Shown one piece after another: positions 1 to 5,195 of a DNA stretch of 7,001 nt. The stretch spans positions 1 to 7,001 of the forward strand of contig UQVV01000096.1 of NCBI GenBank assembly GCA_900544635.1, in the 5' to 3' direction. A model generated the notes under the pieces. That model had not been told where the DNA came from. It did not search any database and saw nothing but the letters and a program-made list of their open reading frames with translations. Position 1 is the first letter of the stretch. Every line of letters starts with the position of its first letter. Position numbers and translations under genes: made by a program. The DNA comes from an uncultured Cloacibacillus sp. Its GTDB lineage: Bacteria > Synergistota > Synergistia > Synergistales > Synergistaceae.

Positions 1-23
1 AGCGGGGAAAATTTCTCCCCGCT
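1..23 (-). terminator. Probable terminator of the dehydrogenase operon
   Basis: An 8-bp perfect inverted repeat (AGCGGGGA at 1-8, TCCCCGCT at 16-23) encloses a 7-nt A/T-rich loop. It lies 26 nt beyond the stop codon of the last operon gene. Read on the minus strand it forms a GC-rich hairpin in the right place for a rho-independent terminator. The following U-tract would fall outside the window, so it cannot be confirmed. No T-run follows on the plus strand. Confidence 0.6.
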
Positions 24-49
24 CCGCTGCGTTACGGATGCTTTCGAAA

Positions 50-1198
50 TTAAACGACGTTCGGTTCGACGATTCTTTCGCCGCGCTCGAAGCGGCGGTA
101 GTCCATAATCGTCGGGTCGATGGGCGGCTTGTCCCCGTTGAGGAGCGCCGTCATAATCTGTCCCGCGACCGGGCCGAGCATGAAGCCGTGGCCCGAGAAG
201 CCCGTGGCGTGCCAGAAGTGCTTGACGTCGGTCTCGCCGAGAATCGGCGCGGCGTCGGGCGTCATGTCGTAGTGTCCGGCCCACTGGCGGACGACGCGGA
301 TGTTCTTCGCGCGCGGCAGCATCTTGAGGACGACGCGCGCGATGCTCGCGATGGAATGCACCGTCGAGGTGTAGCCGATGAGCGGCTCGTGCGACGGGCT
401 TTCTCCGGCGATTATCGAGCCGTGCGGGCGCTGCTGGATGTAGTAGTTTCCGCTGAAGCTCATGAGCATCGGCGGGCAGACGCCGGGGTCTACCGGTTCT
501 GTGATGAGTATCTCGTGGCGTTCCGCCCAGTTCGGCAGCTTGATGCCGGCCATAGCGGCTATGTCCTGAGCCCACGAGCCGGCGCAGTTGACGACCTCGC
601 CGCACTCTATCGTTCCCTTGTTCGTCTCGACGGCCTTTATCTCGCCGCTCTCGACGCGGAGGCCCGTGACCTCGGTGAACTTGCAGAATTTAACGCCGAG
701 GCGCTTCGCCGCCTCCTGGAAGGCGAAGGTCGTGAGGAACGGGTCGGCGTGTCCGTCGCGGTTGTAGTAGGTGAAGCCGAGCGCGTCGTCGACGGCGACG
801 CCGGGGCAGATTTCCTGCGCGCGCTTCACGTCGGTGAATATCTCGGTCTTGATGCCGAGGCTGTGCTGGAGCTCGACGTTCTTCTTGAACTGCTCCCACT
901 CCTTCTCCTTGTAGGCGATGAGCAGGTAGCCGCCCTGGTTGAGCCCCGTCGGGAGGCCGAGCTCCTCGTCGAGCTGCTCGAAGGTGTCGAGGCAGGCGAG
1001 CGCCATGCGGCAGTTGAGCTCGAGCCCCCACTGAGCGCGTATGCCCGCGCCGCAGCGTCCGGTCGAGCCGGAGCAGACCGTGTTCTTCTCAACGAGCACG
1101 ACGTTCTTGCGGCCCGACTTGGCGAGGTAGTAGGCCGTAGCCGTTCCGACGACGCCTCCTCCTATTACGACTATATCGGCTGTTTTCGGGAAATCCAT
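50..1198 (-). CDS. DAO-family FAD-dependent amino-acid dehydrogenase subunit (HcnC/beta-type)
   Basis: Flavoprotein of 382 residues, probably the catalytic subunit that oxidises an amino or imino acid. The N-terminus carries the FAD dinucleotide-binding motif GGGVVG (residues 13-18), with the ribose-binding acidic residue at E37. The C-terminus has the block WAGHYDMTPDAAPILG (from residue 306) and GFSGHGF (333-339), typical of the glycine/sarcosine/D-hydroxyproline oxidase and HcnC branch. No signal peptide or membrane segment is seen, so it is cytoplasmic. I chose ATG at 1198: AGGAGG lies 8 nt upstream. A longer frame opening with GTG at 1207 would place its start codon inside that ribosome site. 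The SD overlaps the TAG of the preceding gene, 12 nt away, which suggests translational coupling. It is the last gene of the five-gene operon. The substrate (proline, hydroxyproline, sarcosine, a D-amino acid or other) cannot be decided from the sequence. Confidence 0.9.
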   Translation of the reverse strand: MDFPKTADIVVIGGGVVGTATAYYLAKSGRKNVVLVEKNTVCSGSTGRCGAGIRAQWGLELNCRMALACLDTFEQLDEELGLPTGLNQGGYLLIAYKEKEWEQFKKNVELQHSLGIKTEIFTDVKRAQEICPGVAVDDALGFTYYNRDGHADPFLTTFAFQEAAKRLGVKFCKFTEVTGLRVESGEIKAVETNKGTIECGEVVNCAGSWAQDIAAMAGIKLPNWAERHEILITEPVDPGVCPPMLMSFSGNYYIQQRPHGSIIAGESPSHEPLIGYTSTVHSIASIARVVLKMLPRAKNIRVVRQWAGHYDMTPDAAPILGETDVKHFWHATGFSGHGFMLGPVAGQIMTALLNGDKPPIDPTIMDYRRFERGERIVEPNVV

Positions 1199-1210
1199 AC
1201 TTCGCACCTC

Positions 1211-1480
1211 CTAATCGCAGTCCTCGGCAAGGAGGCTGATCTTTATCGGCTTCACGGGCGGCCTGATGGTTCCGGGCGCTATGTCGGCGACGTTGCGTCC
1301 TGTCGCCTTCGCGAGCTCGCGGAGAATGATGTCGCGGCAGCCGCGCCCCTGGCAGGGGCCCATCCCGACGCGGAGCATCCTCTTGAGCTCGTCGAACTCC
1401 GTGTAGCCCGCGGCGATCCACTTGCGTATTTCGTCTATCTCAATTTCTTCGCAGCGGCATATTACGTTTGCCTTCGCCAT
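1211..1480 (-). CDS. Bfd-like [2Fe-2S]-binding small protein (split-off domain of the HcnB-type subunit)
   Basis: A protein of 89 residues with the cysteine pattern of the bacterioferritin-associated-ferredoxin (Bfd/Fer2_BFD) domain: C8-x-C10 near the N-terminus and C43-x4-C48 in GPCQGRGC. In HcnB and opine or hydroxyproline oxidase alpha subunits this domain is normally the C-terminal part of a roughly 460-aa flavoprotein. Here it is a separate gene, two genes downstream of a 366-aa flavoprotein that lacks it. It probably carries one [2Fe-2S] cluster and passes electrons between the flavoprotein subunits. Its ATG follows the TGA of the ferredoxin gene by one base, so the two are surely co-translated. 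A GGTGG stretch upstream is a modest ribosome site. Confidence 0.88.
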   Translation of the reverse strand: MAKANVICRCEEIEIDEIRKWIAAGYTEFDELKRMLRVGMGPCQGRGCRDIILRELAKATGRNVADIAPGTIRPPVKPIKISLLAEDCD

Positions 1481-1481
1481 A

Positions 1482-1994
1482 TCAGCACACCACCTTTATC
1501 GCGCGTATCTCGTCGTATTTATCCTTCGGGATTACGACGCTTACGACGTATGTCTTGTCCTTAGACGGCTCCGCCACGGCGAGCACCTCGCCGTCCGCGA
1601 GCTCCGAACCGTCGCGCCCGAGGCACTTGACCGTCTGTCCCTTTTCGGGAAGCGGCAGGAGCTCGTAGGGAAGCTTTATAACGGCCTTGTCCTCCGCGTA
1701 GGTCATGTCGATGACGAAGCAGGCGAGGCCCGGGCATCTCGATACGCAGATGCCGCAGCCGGTGCATTTCGAGTAATCTATCTTCGGCGTGTCGTTGATG
1801 TCCTCAAAGGGAAGCACAGCGCCCGTCGGGCAGCTCGTGTAGCACGGGTTGCACGGTATGCGCTTCGGGCATTCTATTACGACGTAGCCGCCTTTTTTCT
1901 TTTCCCACTGCTCCTTCGGGGGAAGCACGGCCCCTTCGCAGTGTTCCACGAGTATTCCGCTGTTGAAGAGTTTTTCCTTATCGCAGCAGCCCAT
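1482..1994 (-). CDS. 4Fe-4S ferredoxin-type electron-transfer subunit
   Basis: Protein of 170 residues with two [4Fe-4S] motifs: C42-x5-C48-x2-C51-x3-C55-P and C77-x2-C80-x2-C83-x3-C87-P. The second is a classical ferredoxin motif; the first has a wider x5 gap. Further cysteines (C3, C4, C19, C92, C170) fit neither motif. Residues from about 93 to the end are free of cluster motifs and rich in alternating hydrophobics, looking like a small beta domain, perhaps for docking. HcnABC-type complexes lack such a subunit, whereas the archaeal dye-linked L-proline dehydrogenase clusters, as I recall, include a ferredoxin-like one. It probably links the two flavoproteins or delivers electrons to an external acceptor. 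GGGAGG lies 8 nt before the ATG, inside the end of the preceding gene; the gap between the genes is 3 nt. Confidence 0.9.
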   Translation of the reverse strand: MGCCDKEKLFNSGILVEHCEGAVLPPKEQWEKKKGGYVVIECPKRIPCNPCYTSCPTGAVLPFEDINDTPKIDYSKCTGCGICVSRCPGLACFVIDMTYAEDKAVIKLPYELLPLPEKGQTVKCLGRDGSELADGEVLAVAEPSKDKTYVVSVVIPKDKYDEIRAIKVVC

Positions 1995-1997
1995 CGT

Positions 1998-3098
1998 CTA
2001 CGCCTCCCATCCGTCTACCATTACCTGGCCGATGCCGGCGAGTATTTTTTCTCCGACCTCGCCCGCGCGGAGGTGGTCGAGCCTCGTCCAGTATTCGGAG
2101 AATTTATTGCAGTCTACCGTGAGGCCGAGCGCCTTCGCGGCTCCGTGGCCCGCTATGCGTCCCTCCACCATCGCGGCGGAGGCTTCCTCTATGCCGGAGG
2201 CGTCGCCCGCGACCCAGATGTCGGGGTTGCTGGTGCGCATGTTCCTGTCTCTGAACGGGACGTATCCGCAGAGCTGCGGCACGTAGCGCATTTTGCATCC
2301 GGCCTGCCAGAAGAGCTCCGTCGTCGGCGTGAGGCCGACGGCCATGCAGATTATGTCGCAGTCTATCTTGCGCGGCTCGCCCTTGAGCTGGAACTTGTCG
2401 TCGAGCTCCTGGATCATCGCGCCCTCGAGCACCCTGTCGCCGAGCGCTTTGGTGACCGTGTGCTGAAGCAGGATGGGGATGCCGAGCCTGCGTATCTTCG
2501 CGGCGTGCACCCAGTAGCCGCCGACCTTCGGCATCGCCTCGACGACCGCGGCGACTTCGACGCCCGCCTGCGCGAGCTGGTAGCTGACTATGAGCCCTAT
2601 GTTGCCAGCGCCGACCATGAGGACGCGCTTGCCGGGGACTACGCCGTAGACGTTCATCAGCGTCTGGACCGCTCCCGCGCCGTAGACGCCGGGGAGGTCG
2701 TTGTTCGGGAAGGGAATCATGCGCTCCTGCGCGCCCGTCGCGATGACGGCCTTCTTGGCCTTGACGCGGTAGTAGTTTTCCTCGCCTTCCATTACGGTGT
2801 AGACGCCGTCCTCGGGATAATAGCCCGTGACGGTGGAGTTGCACTTTATCGTGACCTTGTCTCCGAGCGACGCTATTTCGTCGAGGAGGATTCCCGCTAT
2901 CTTGTAGCCTCTCGTTCCCGCGTATTCGTCGCGCGAGCCGAAGAATTTATGCGTCTGCTTGACGAGCTGTCCGCCGGGGTGGAGGTCGCTCTCTATGACG
3001 GTGACCTGCGCTCCCGCTCCCGCGGCTTCCGCTGCGGCGCAGAGCCCCGCGGCTCCTCCGCCTACCACAAGGAGGTCGGTCTCATATACCTTCTTCAT
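1998..3098 (-). CDS. FAD/NAD(P)-dependent oxidoreductase subunit (HcnB/alpha-type, without Bfd domain)
   Basis: Flavoprotein of 366 residues with two dinucleotide-binding folds: FAD motif GGGAAG (13-18) with E36, the ATGAQER segment (120-126), a second motif GAGNIG (163-168) for NAD(P), and AGD (297-299) contacting FAD. This is the pyridine-nucleotide-disulfide reductase fold, but I see no CxxC redox pair of the thioredoxin reductase type. It resembles the HcnB/OoxA and sarcosine-oxidase-alpha-like subunits, but is about 100 residues shorter because the C-terminal Bfd-like [2Fe-2S] domain is encoded separately downstream. It likely exchanges electrons between NAD(P) and the iron-sulfur subunits. 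GGAGGGGG upstream of the ATG serves as ribosome site; the gap to the preceding gene is 18 nt. Which pyridine nucleotide it uses cannot be told. Confidence 0.9.
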   Translation of the reverse strand: MKKVYETDLLVVGGGAAGLCAAAEAAGAGAQVTVIESDLHPGGQLVKQTHKFFGSRDEYAGTRGYKIAGILLDEIASLGDKVTIKCNSTVTGYYPEDGVYTVMEGEENYYRVKAKKAVIATGAQERMIPFPNNDLPGVYGAGAVQTLMNVYGVVPGKRVLMVGAGNIGLIVSYQLAQAGVEVAAVVEAMPKVGGYWVHAAKIRRLGIPILLQHTVTKALGDRVLEGAMIQELDDKFQLKGEPRKIDCDIICMAVGLTPTTELFWQAGCKMRYVPQLCGYVPFRDRNMRTSNPDIWVAGDASGIEEASAAMVEGRIAGHGAAKALGLTVDCNKFSEYWTRLDHLRAGEVGEKILAGIGQVMVDGWEA

Positions 3099-3116
3099 AA
3101 TCTCTTCCCCCTCCGC

Positions 3117-3434
3117 CTAAACTTCCATAGGCACGCGGCCCTTGTCCTTCTGCGTCTCGACCTTCATCCCCTCGGCGAGAGGCGTGACGCAGGTGCGGAC
3201 GTTGGGGACGCCGTCGACGACCATGAAGCACGAGCTGCACTTGCCTATGGCGCAGAAAAATCCCCTCGTCCTCTTCATCTCCGGCGTGATTCTGTAAACC
3301 TGCACGCCGTTAGCATGAAGCGCCATTGCTATAGGCTCTCCCTCGAAGCCCTTCAGCTCCTTACCGTCGAAGGTGAACGTCACCTCGCGCCCGTGACTGA
3401 ATTCCAGTATCGGGTGTCTCTCGATTAGCTCCAT
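3117..3434 (-). CDS. [2Fe-2S]-binding subunit (HcnA/gamma-type, Fer2_4)
   Basis: First gene of the operon, 105 residues, the size expected for HcnA-like proteins. The plant-type [2Fe-2S] ligands are C61-x4-C66-x2-C69 and, 12 residues later, C82. Ahead of them comes the beta-grasp region with FTFDGKELKGFEGEPIAMALHANG, matching the Fer2_4 family also found at the N-terminus of sarcosine oxidase alpha subunits. It acts as an electron-transfer subunit of the dehydrogenase complex. AAGGAGG (3445-3451) lies 10 nt before the ATG, the strongest ribosome site in the operon. Directly upstream of that is the palindrome ACGCGC-G-GCGCGT (3458-3470), of unknown meaning. It is cytoplasmic, with no export signal. 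Confidence 0.9.
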   Translation of the reverse strand: MELIERHPILEFSHGREVTFTFDGKELKGFEGEPIAMALHANGVQVYRITPEMKRTRGFFCAIGKCSSCFMVVDGVPNVRTCVTPLAEGMKVETQKDKGRVPMEV

Positions 3435-3523
3435 ACCCCTGCTCCCTCCTTACGGATACGCGCGGCGCGTAGGCCGGGCGGTTGGATATTGACGAATTGC
3501 TGCGAAATTGCGGTGAGCGCGGT

Positions 3524-3551
3524 ATATCAAAAAAATGATTTTTCATATCAA
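3524..3551. promoter_or_regulatory. Candidate regulator site in the operon leader
   Basis: The heptamer ATATCAA occurs at 3524-3530 and again at 3545-3551, exactly 21 bp apart, i.e. two helical turns on one DNA face. Between them is the 13-bp palindrome AAAAAT-G-ATTTTT (3531-3543). The block lies just downstream of the predicted transcription start, where a bound repressor would block elongation. On the minus strand the TTGATA at the first repeat could also act as a weak second -35 with TATACC 19 bp on. The function is inferred only. Confidence 0.35.
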
Positions 3552-3573
3552 TTTTTTGTTATCCACATAGAAT

Positions 3574-3602
3574 ATTTTGAGCTATTTATAAAGCTTTGTC
3601 AA
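3574..3602 (-). promoter_or_regulatory. Predicted sigma-70-type promoter of the dehydrogenase operon
   Basis: On the minus strand a perfect -35 hexamer TTGACA (3602-3597) is followed after 17 bp by CAAAAT (3579-3574), a 4/6 match to the -10 consensus, within an A/T-rich stretch. The expected start is near 3567, giving a leader of about 130 nt before the first ATG. It is the best promoter match in the intergenic region between the regulator and the operon. Confidence 0.55.
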
Positions 3603-3641
3603 GCGCAGGAACGGTAATTTATTTATCGGGCACAAATTCAC

Positions 3642-3679
3642 AAGCTTTGCCGCTCGCGGGAGTTTCGGCGGCGAAGCTT
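3642..3679 (-). terminator. Inverted repeat after the regulator gene (weak terminator or operator)
   Basis: Two 12-bp arms, AAGCTTTGCCGC (3642-3653) and GCGGCGAAGCTT (3668-3679), are inverted with one mismatch around a 14-nt loop, 24 nt after the regulator's stop codon. A transcript would fold here, but no U-run follows on either strand, so intrinsic termination would be poor. AAGCTTTG recurs at 3591-3598, next to the operon's -35 and exactly 51 bp from the copy at 3642-3649. The arms might therefore be protein-binding sites instead. Confidence 0.35.
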
Positions 3680-3702
3680 AGAGATGAAAGGCGAAAGGGA
3701 GG

Positions 3703-4401
3703 CTAGTCCTTTTTTTGTATCTCTCTGATGTAGGAATAGATTGTAAATTTCGTATTGCCCATCTCGGCGGCGAGTATGTCGACCGAGCCCTTGAGCAGGA
3801 AGAAGCCCTTGTCGTGCAGCTCGCGCACGACCTCTTTTTTCTCGGGCTTCGTGAGATATTTGAAGGGCTTGCCTATGCGGCGCTTTACCTGCGCGAGCGA
3901 GTCTCCTACGACCTCGTCGATGTCCTGCGCGAAGGACTCGCGCACAGGCTCGGGGAAGCGCGCGCCAGGCTCTTCGGCGGGCTCGACGCCCGCGCCGCTC
4001 ATCTCGACGCGCAGCAGCCCTTCGATAAGCTCCTGCGCCGCCACAGCTTTTTTGAGGTCGTAGTTGATGCAGAGGAAGCCGATTATTTTGTCGTTTTCAT
4101 CGCGTATGAAGATGCAGCTGCATTTGATGAGCTCGCCGCGGTTGTTCTTCGCGAGGTAGTTGAATACGCCCTCGCGGCTCTGGTATTCCTCCGACTGGAG
4201 CATGAGCAGGCCGAAGTCGGTCATCGGGCCGCCCTCGCTGCGTCCCGTGACGTAGCCGTTCTCGCAGAGCACGAGCGAGCGCTCTGGAATCGAGACGTCG
4301 TGCAGGTTGACCTCGTAATCTTTGCCCAGTATCCTCGCGAGGCCGCGGACGACCGGAATTAAGATTTTAAGCTTGGGGTTCATGTTCTGAGCGGCTGTCA
4401 T
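3703..4401 (-). CDS. YheO/DauR-family transcriptional regulator (PAS-like + HTH)
   Basis: Regulator of 232 residues. Residues about 8-120 match the YheO PAS-like domain: NLHDVS (32-37), then the family's conserved G-R-x-x-G-x-P-x-T-D stretch (53-62), and the strand KCSCIFIRDENDKIIGFLCINYD (93-115). A Pro/Glu-rich linker (about 135-158) leads to a C-terminal helix-turn-helix (about 165-230) ending in AAEMGNTKFTIYSYIREI. Relatives include DauR, the repressor of D-arginine catabolism. This family knowledge and the position directly upstream of the amino-acid dehydrogenase operon suggest it controls that operon in response to a (D-)amino acid; the ligand is unknown. I chose ATG at 4401, with GGAGG 8 nt upstream. 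A GTG at 4410 lies within that ribosome site and is unlikely. The gene has its own promoter, covered by a palindrome, so autoregulation is likely. Confidence 0.9.
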   Translation of the reverse strand: MTAAQNMNPKLKILIPVVRGLARILGKDYEVNLHDVSIPERSLVLCENGYVTGRSEGGPMTDFGLLMLQSEEYQSREGVFNYLAKNNRGELIKCSCIFIRDENDKIIGFLCINYDLKKAVAAQELIEGLLRVEMSGAGVEPAEEPGARFPEPVRESFAQDIDEVVGDSLAQVKRRIGKPFKYLTKPEKKEVVRELHDKGFFLLKGSVDILAAEMGNTKFTIYSYIREIQKKD

Positions 4402-4412
4402 GCTTTGCACCT

Positions 4413-4446
4413 CCGGCGCTTCCTATTGTACACGAAATAGCGCCGG
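4413..4446. promoter_or_regulatory. 34-bp dyad operator candidate over the regulator promoter
   Basis: Perfect 8-bp inverted arms CCGGCGCT (4413-4420) and AGCGCCGG (4439-4446) flank 18 bp. The exact centre of that interval is itself the palindrome TGTACA (4427-4432), so arms and core share one dyad axis at 4429.5. The element spans the -10 hexamer, the spacer and the start region of the regulator's promoter, and ends just before its ribosome site. This geometry is typical of an autorepressor operator. In RNA only the downstream arm and core would be transcribed, so a hairpin role is unlikely. Confidence 0.6.
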
Positions 4447-4453
4447 CGGACAA
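4425..4453 (-). promoter_or_regulatory. Predicted promoter of the YheO-family regulator gene
   Basis: On the minus strand, TTGTCC (4453-4448, 4/6) is followed after 17 bp by TACAAT (4430-4425, 5/6). Transcription would begin near 4418, leaving a leader of only about 17 nt that holds little more than the GGAGG ribosome site. Confidence 0.65.
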
Positions 4454-4559
4454 AATTTTGACGCGCGTGCCTTGCGCAGATGGCGGCGCGGTCGCGTCCA
4501 AAAACCCCGCGCTTTAGTCTGGAGTTAAAAGAAACTATACAGGTCATTATGGTTTGGGA

Positions 4560-4588
4560 TTGAGTTGTTTATAAATTTTTACTATAAT
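4560..4588 (+). promoter_or_regulatory. Predicted promoter of the plus-strand orphan gene
   Basis: TTGAGT (4560-4565, 4/6) and a perfect TATAAT (4583-4588) are separated by 17 bp. The start would be near 4595, about 30 nt before the orphan frame. The surroundings are so A/T-rich that chance matches are easier here than elsewhere in the window. Confidence 0.5.
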
Positions 4589-4626
4589 TCGATTAAATAG
4601 AGTAAACAAAAAATTGAAATTTTTAT

Positions 4627-4965
4627 GTGATATTTAATGATGGATTATATAAAGATAGGAGTATTAGTGAAGAAATGAGATTATCTAAGGTTCAACAAGA
4701 AACAATTGACTTTTGCAAGGCGCAAATAGATGAGGCAAGAAAACAGTTTATTGATTTGAAGAAGGTTAAGAAAAGTGAATTGAGGCAAACAATGGAAATA
4801 ATTGATGCTCAGAATGGGATAGTATATACACAGGGTGGAAACTGTAACATTAAAACATTAAAGAAACTCGAAAAACTTGGACTATTAGAAATATTGGAAG
4901 ACAACTCAGGAATTGGAACAGGCTTTGGCGCTTTTCCTTCAAAAGTAAAAATATTAAATTATTAA
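4627..4965 (+). CDS. Orphan small protein, possible winged-helix C-terminus
   Basis: I do not recognise this gene. It is the only believable plus-strand frame, with 112 codons from GTG at 4627. Its codons are A/T-rich, quite unlike the GC-rich genes on both sides, which suggests horizontal acquisition. Residues about 18-55 are a charged helix, perhaps coiled coil. The segment TQGGNCNIKTLKKLEKLGLLEILEDN, followed by a Gly-rich turn and the strand SKVKILNY, looks like the recognition helix and wing of a winged-helix fold; this is structural guesswork. The start is uncertain. GTG at 4627 has no ribosome site. ATG at 4675 has AGGAG at 4657-4661, a rather long 13 nt away. It could be a complete small DNA-binding protein or the 3' remnant of a larger mobile gene. 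A TGA at 4615-4617 closes the frame upstream. Confidence 0.6.
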   Translation: MIFNDGLYKDRSISEEMRLSKVQQETIDFCKAQIDEARKQFIDLKKVKKSELRQTMEIIDAQNGIVYTQGGNCNIKTLKKLEKLGLLEILEDNSGIGTGFGAFPSKVKILNY

Positions 4966-4988
4966 AAATAGATAAATATTAATTTGCT

Positions 4989-5081
4989 AGGAGGTTTGCC
5001 CAACGCAAAATCTCTTAGAACTCTATGCGAGAACACCAAAATATTCGGGCTGTTGTGCGTTGCTGTGCGCTAAAGCGCACA
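4989..5081. repeat. Candidate dispersed intergenic repeat with hairpin
   Basis: The stretch begins with AGGAGG (4989-4994) but has no credible gene behind it. It contains the inverted pair CAACGCA (5001-5007) / TGCGTTG (5056-5062) and a perfect 7-bp hairpin, TGTGCGC (5064-5070) / GCGCACA (5075-5081), with loop TAAA. Translated on the minus strand it gives protein-like pieces in two frames (NAQQPEYFGVLA, then VLRDFALGKPP after a frame change), as a degenerate repeat or decayed element might. Multicopy status cannot be seen from one window. Confidence 0.3.
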
Positions 5082-5085
5082 AGAA

Positions 5086-5111
5086 AACGGCATAGCCAAA
5101 ACTATGCCGTT
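5086..5111 (-). terminator. Rho-independent terminator of the aminotransferase gene
   Basis: A perfect 10-bp stem, AACGGCATAG (5086-5095) / CTATGCCGTT (5102-5111), encloses a 6-nt loop. On the minus strand the stem runs into TTCTT after its terminal TT, a U-rich tail. It lies 84 nt after the stop of the aminotransferase. On the plus strand CCTGCC follows, so it would not terminate the orphan gene well. Confidence 0.7.
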
Positions 5112-5117
5112 CCTGCC

Positions 5118-5131
5118 AATAGTATACTATT
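5118..5131. repeat. Perfect 14-bp palindrome AATAGTATACTATT
   Basis: A gapless perfect palindrome lies between the aminotransferase stop and its terminator hairpin. It is too tight to form a good RNA hairpin and looks more like a dimeric-protein site, but no gene starts beside it. Function unknown. Confidence 0.4.
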
Positions 5132-5195
5132 ACTTTCTTAATAATCCATGGCCTTTGCGGCGCAGGGGGTGCGTTTCTGATTTTTCCGCGTTTTA

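Noticed and set aside
1199..1207. GTG start at 1207 for the DAO subunit
   Set aside because: The GTG is part of the AGGAGGTG ribosome site serving ATG 1198.
38..3428. Long plus-strand open frames (508 and 668 codons) opposite the operon
   Set aside because: They are antisense shadows caused by GC-rich codon usage of the minus-strand genes. They cross several gene borders, give Arg/Ala/Val/Asp-rich nonsense without motifs, and have no ribosome sites.
50..3434. Calling the operon hydrogen cyanide synthase (hcnABC)
   Set aside because: The HcnA, HcnB and HcnC families also include hydroxyproline, proline, opine and sarcosine-type dehydrogenases. The split Bfd domain and extra ferredoxin speak against a true cyanide synthase, and nothing shows glycine as substrate.
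4402..4410. GTG start at 4410 for the YheO-family regulator
   Set aside because: It overlaps the GGAGGTG ribosome site that serves ATG 4401 with normal 8-nt spacing.
4996..5073. Plus-strand frame of 25 codons from TTG 4996 behind AGGAGG
   Set aside because: Only one base separates the SD-like sequence from the TTG, and the frame has no recognisable features. The stretch is better explained as a repeat or decayed element.
4500..5115. Insertion sequence or CRISPR array in the A/T-rich region
   Set aside because: No transposase motif, no terminal inverted repeats with target duplication, and no regularly spaced direct repeats are visible.
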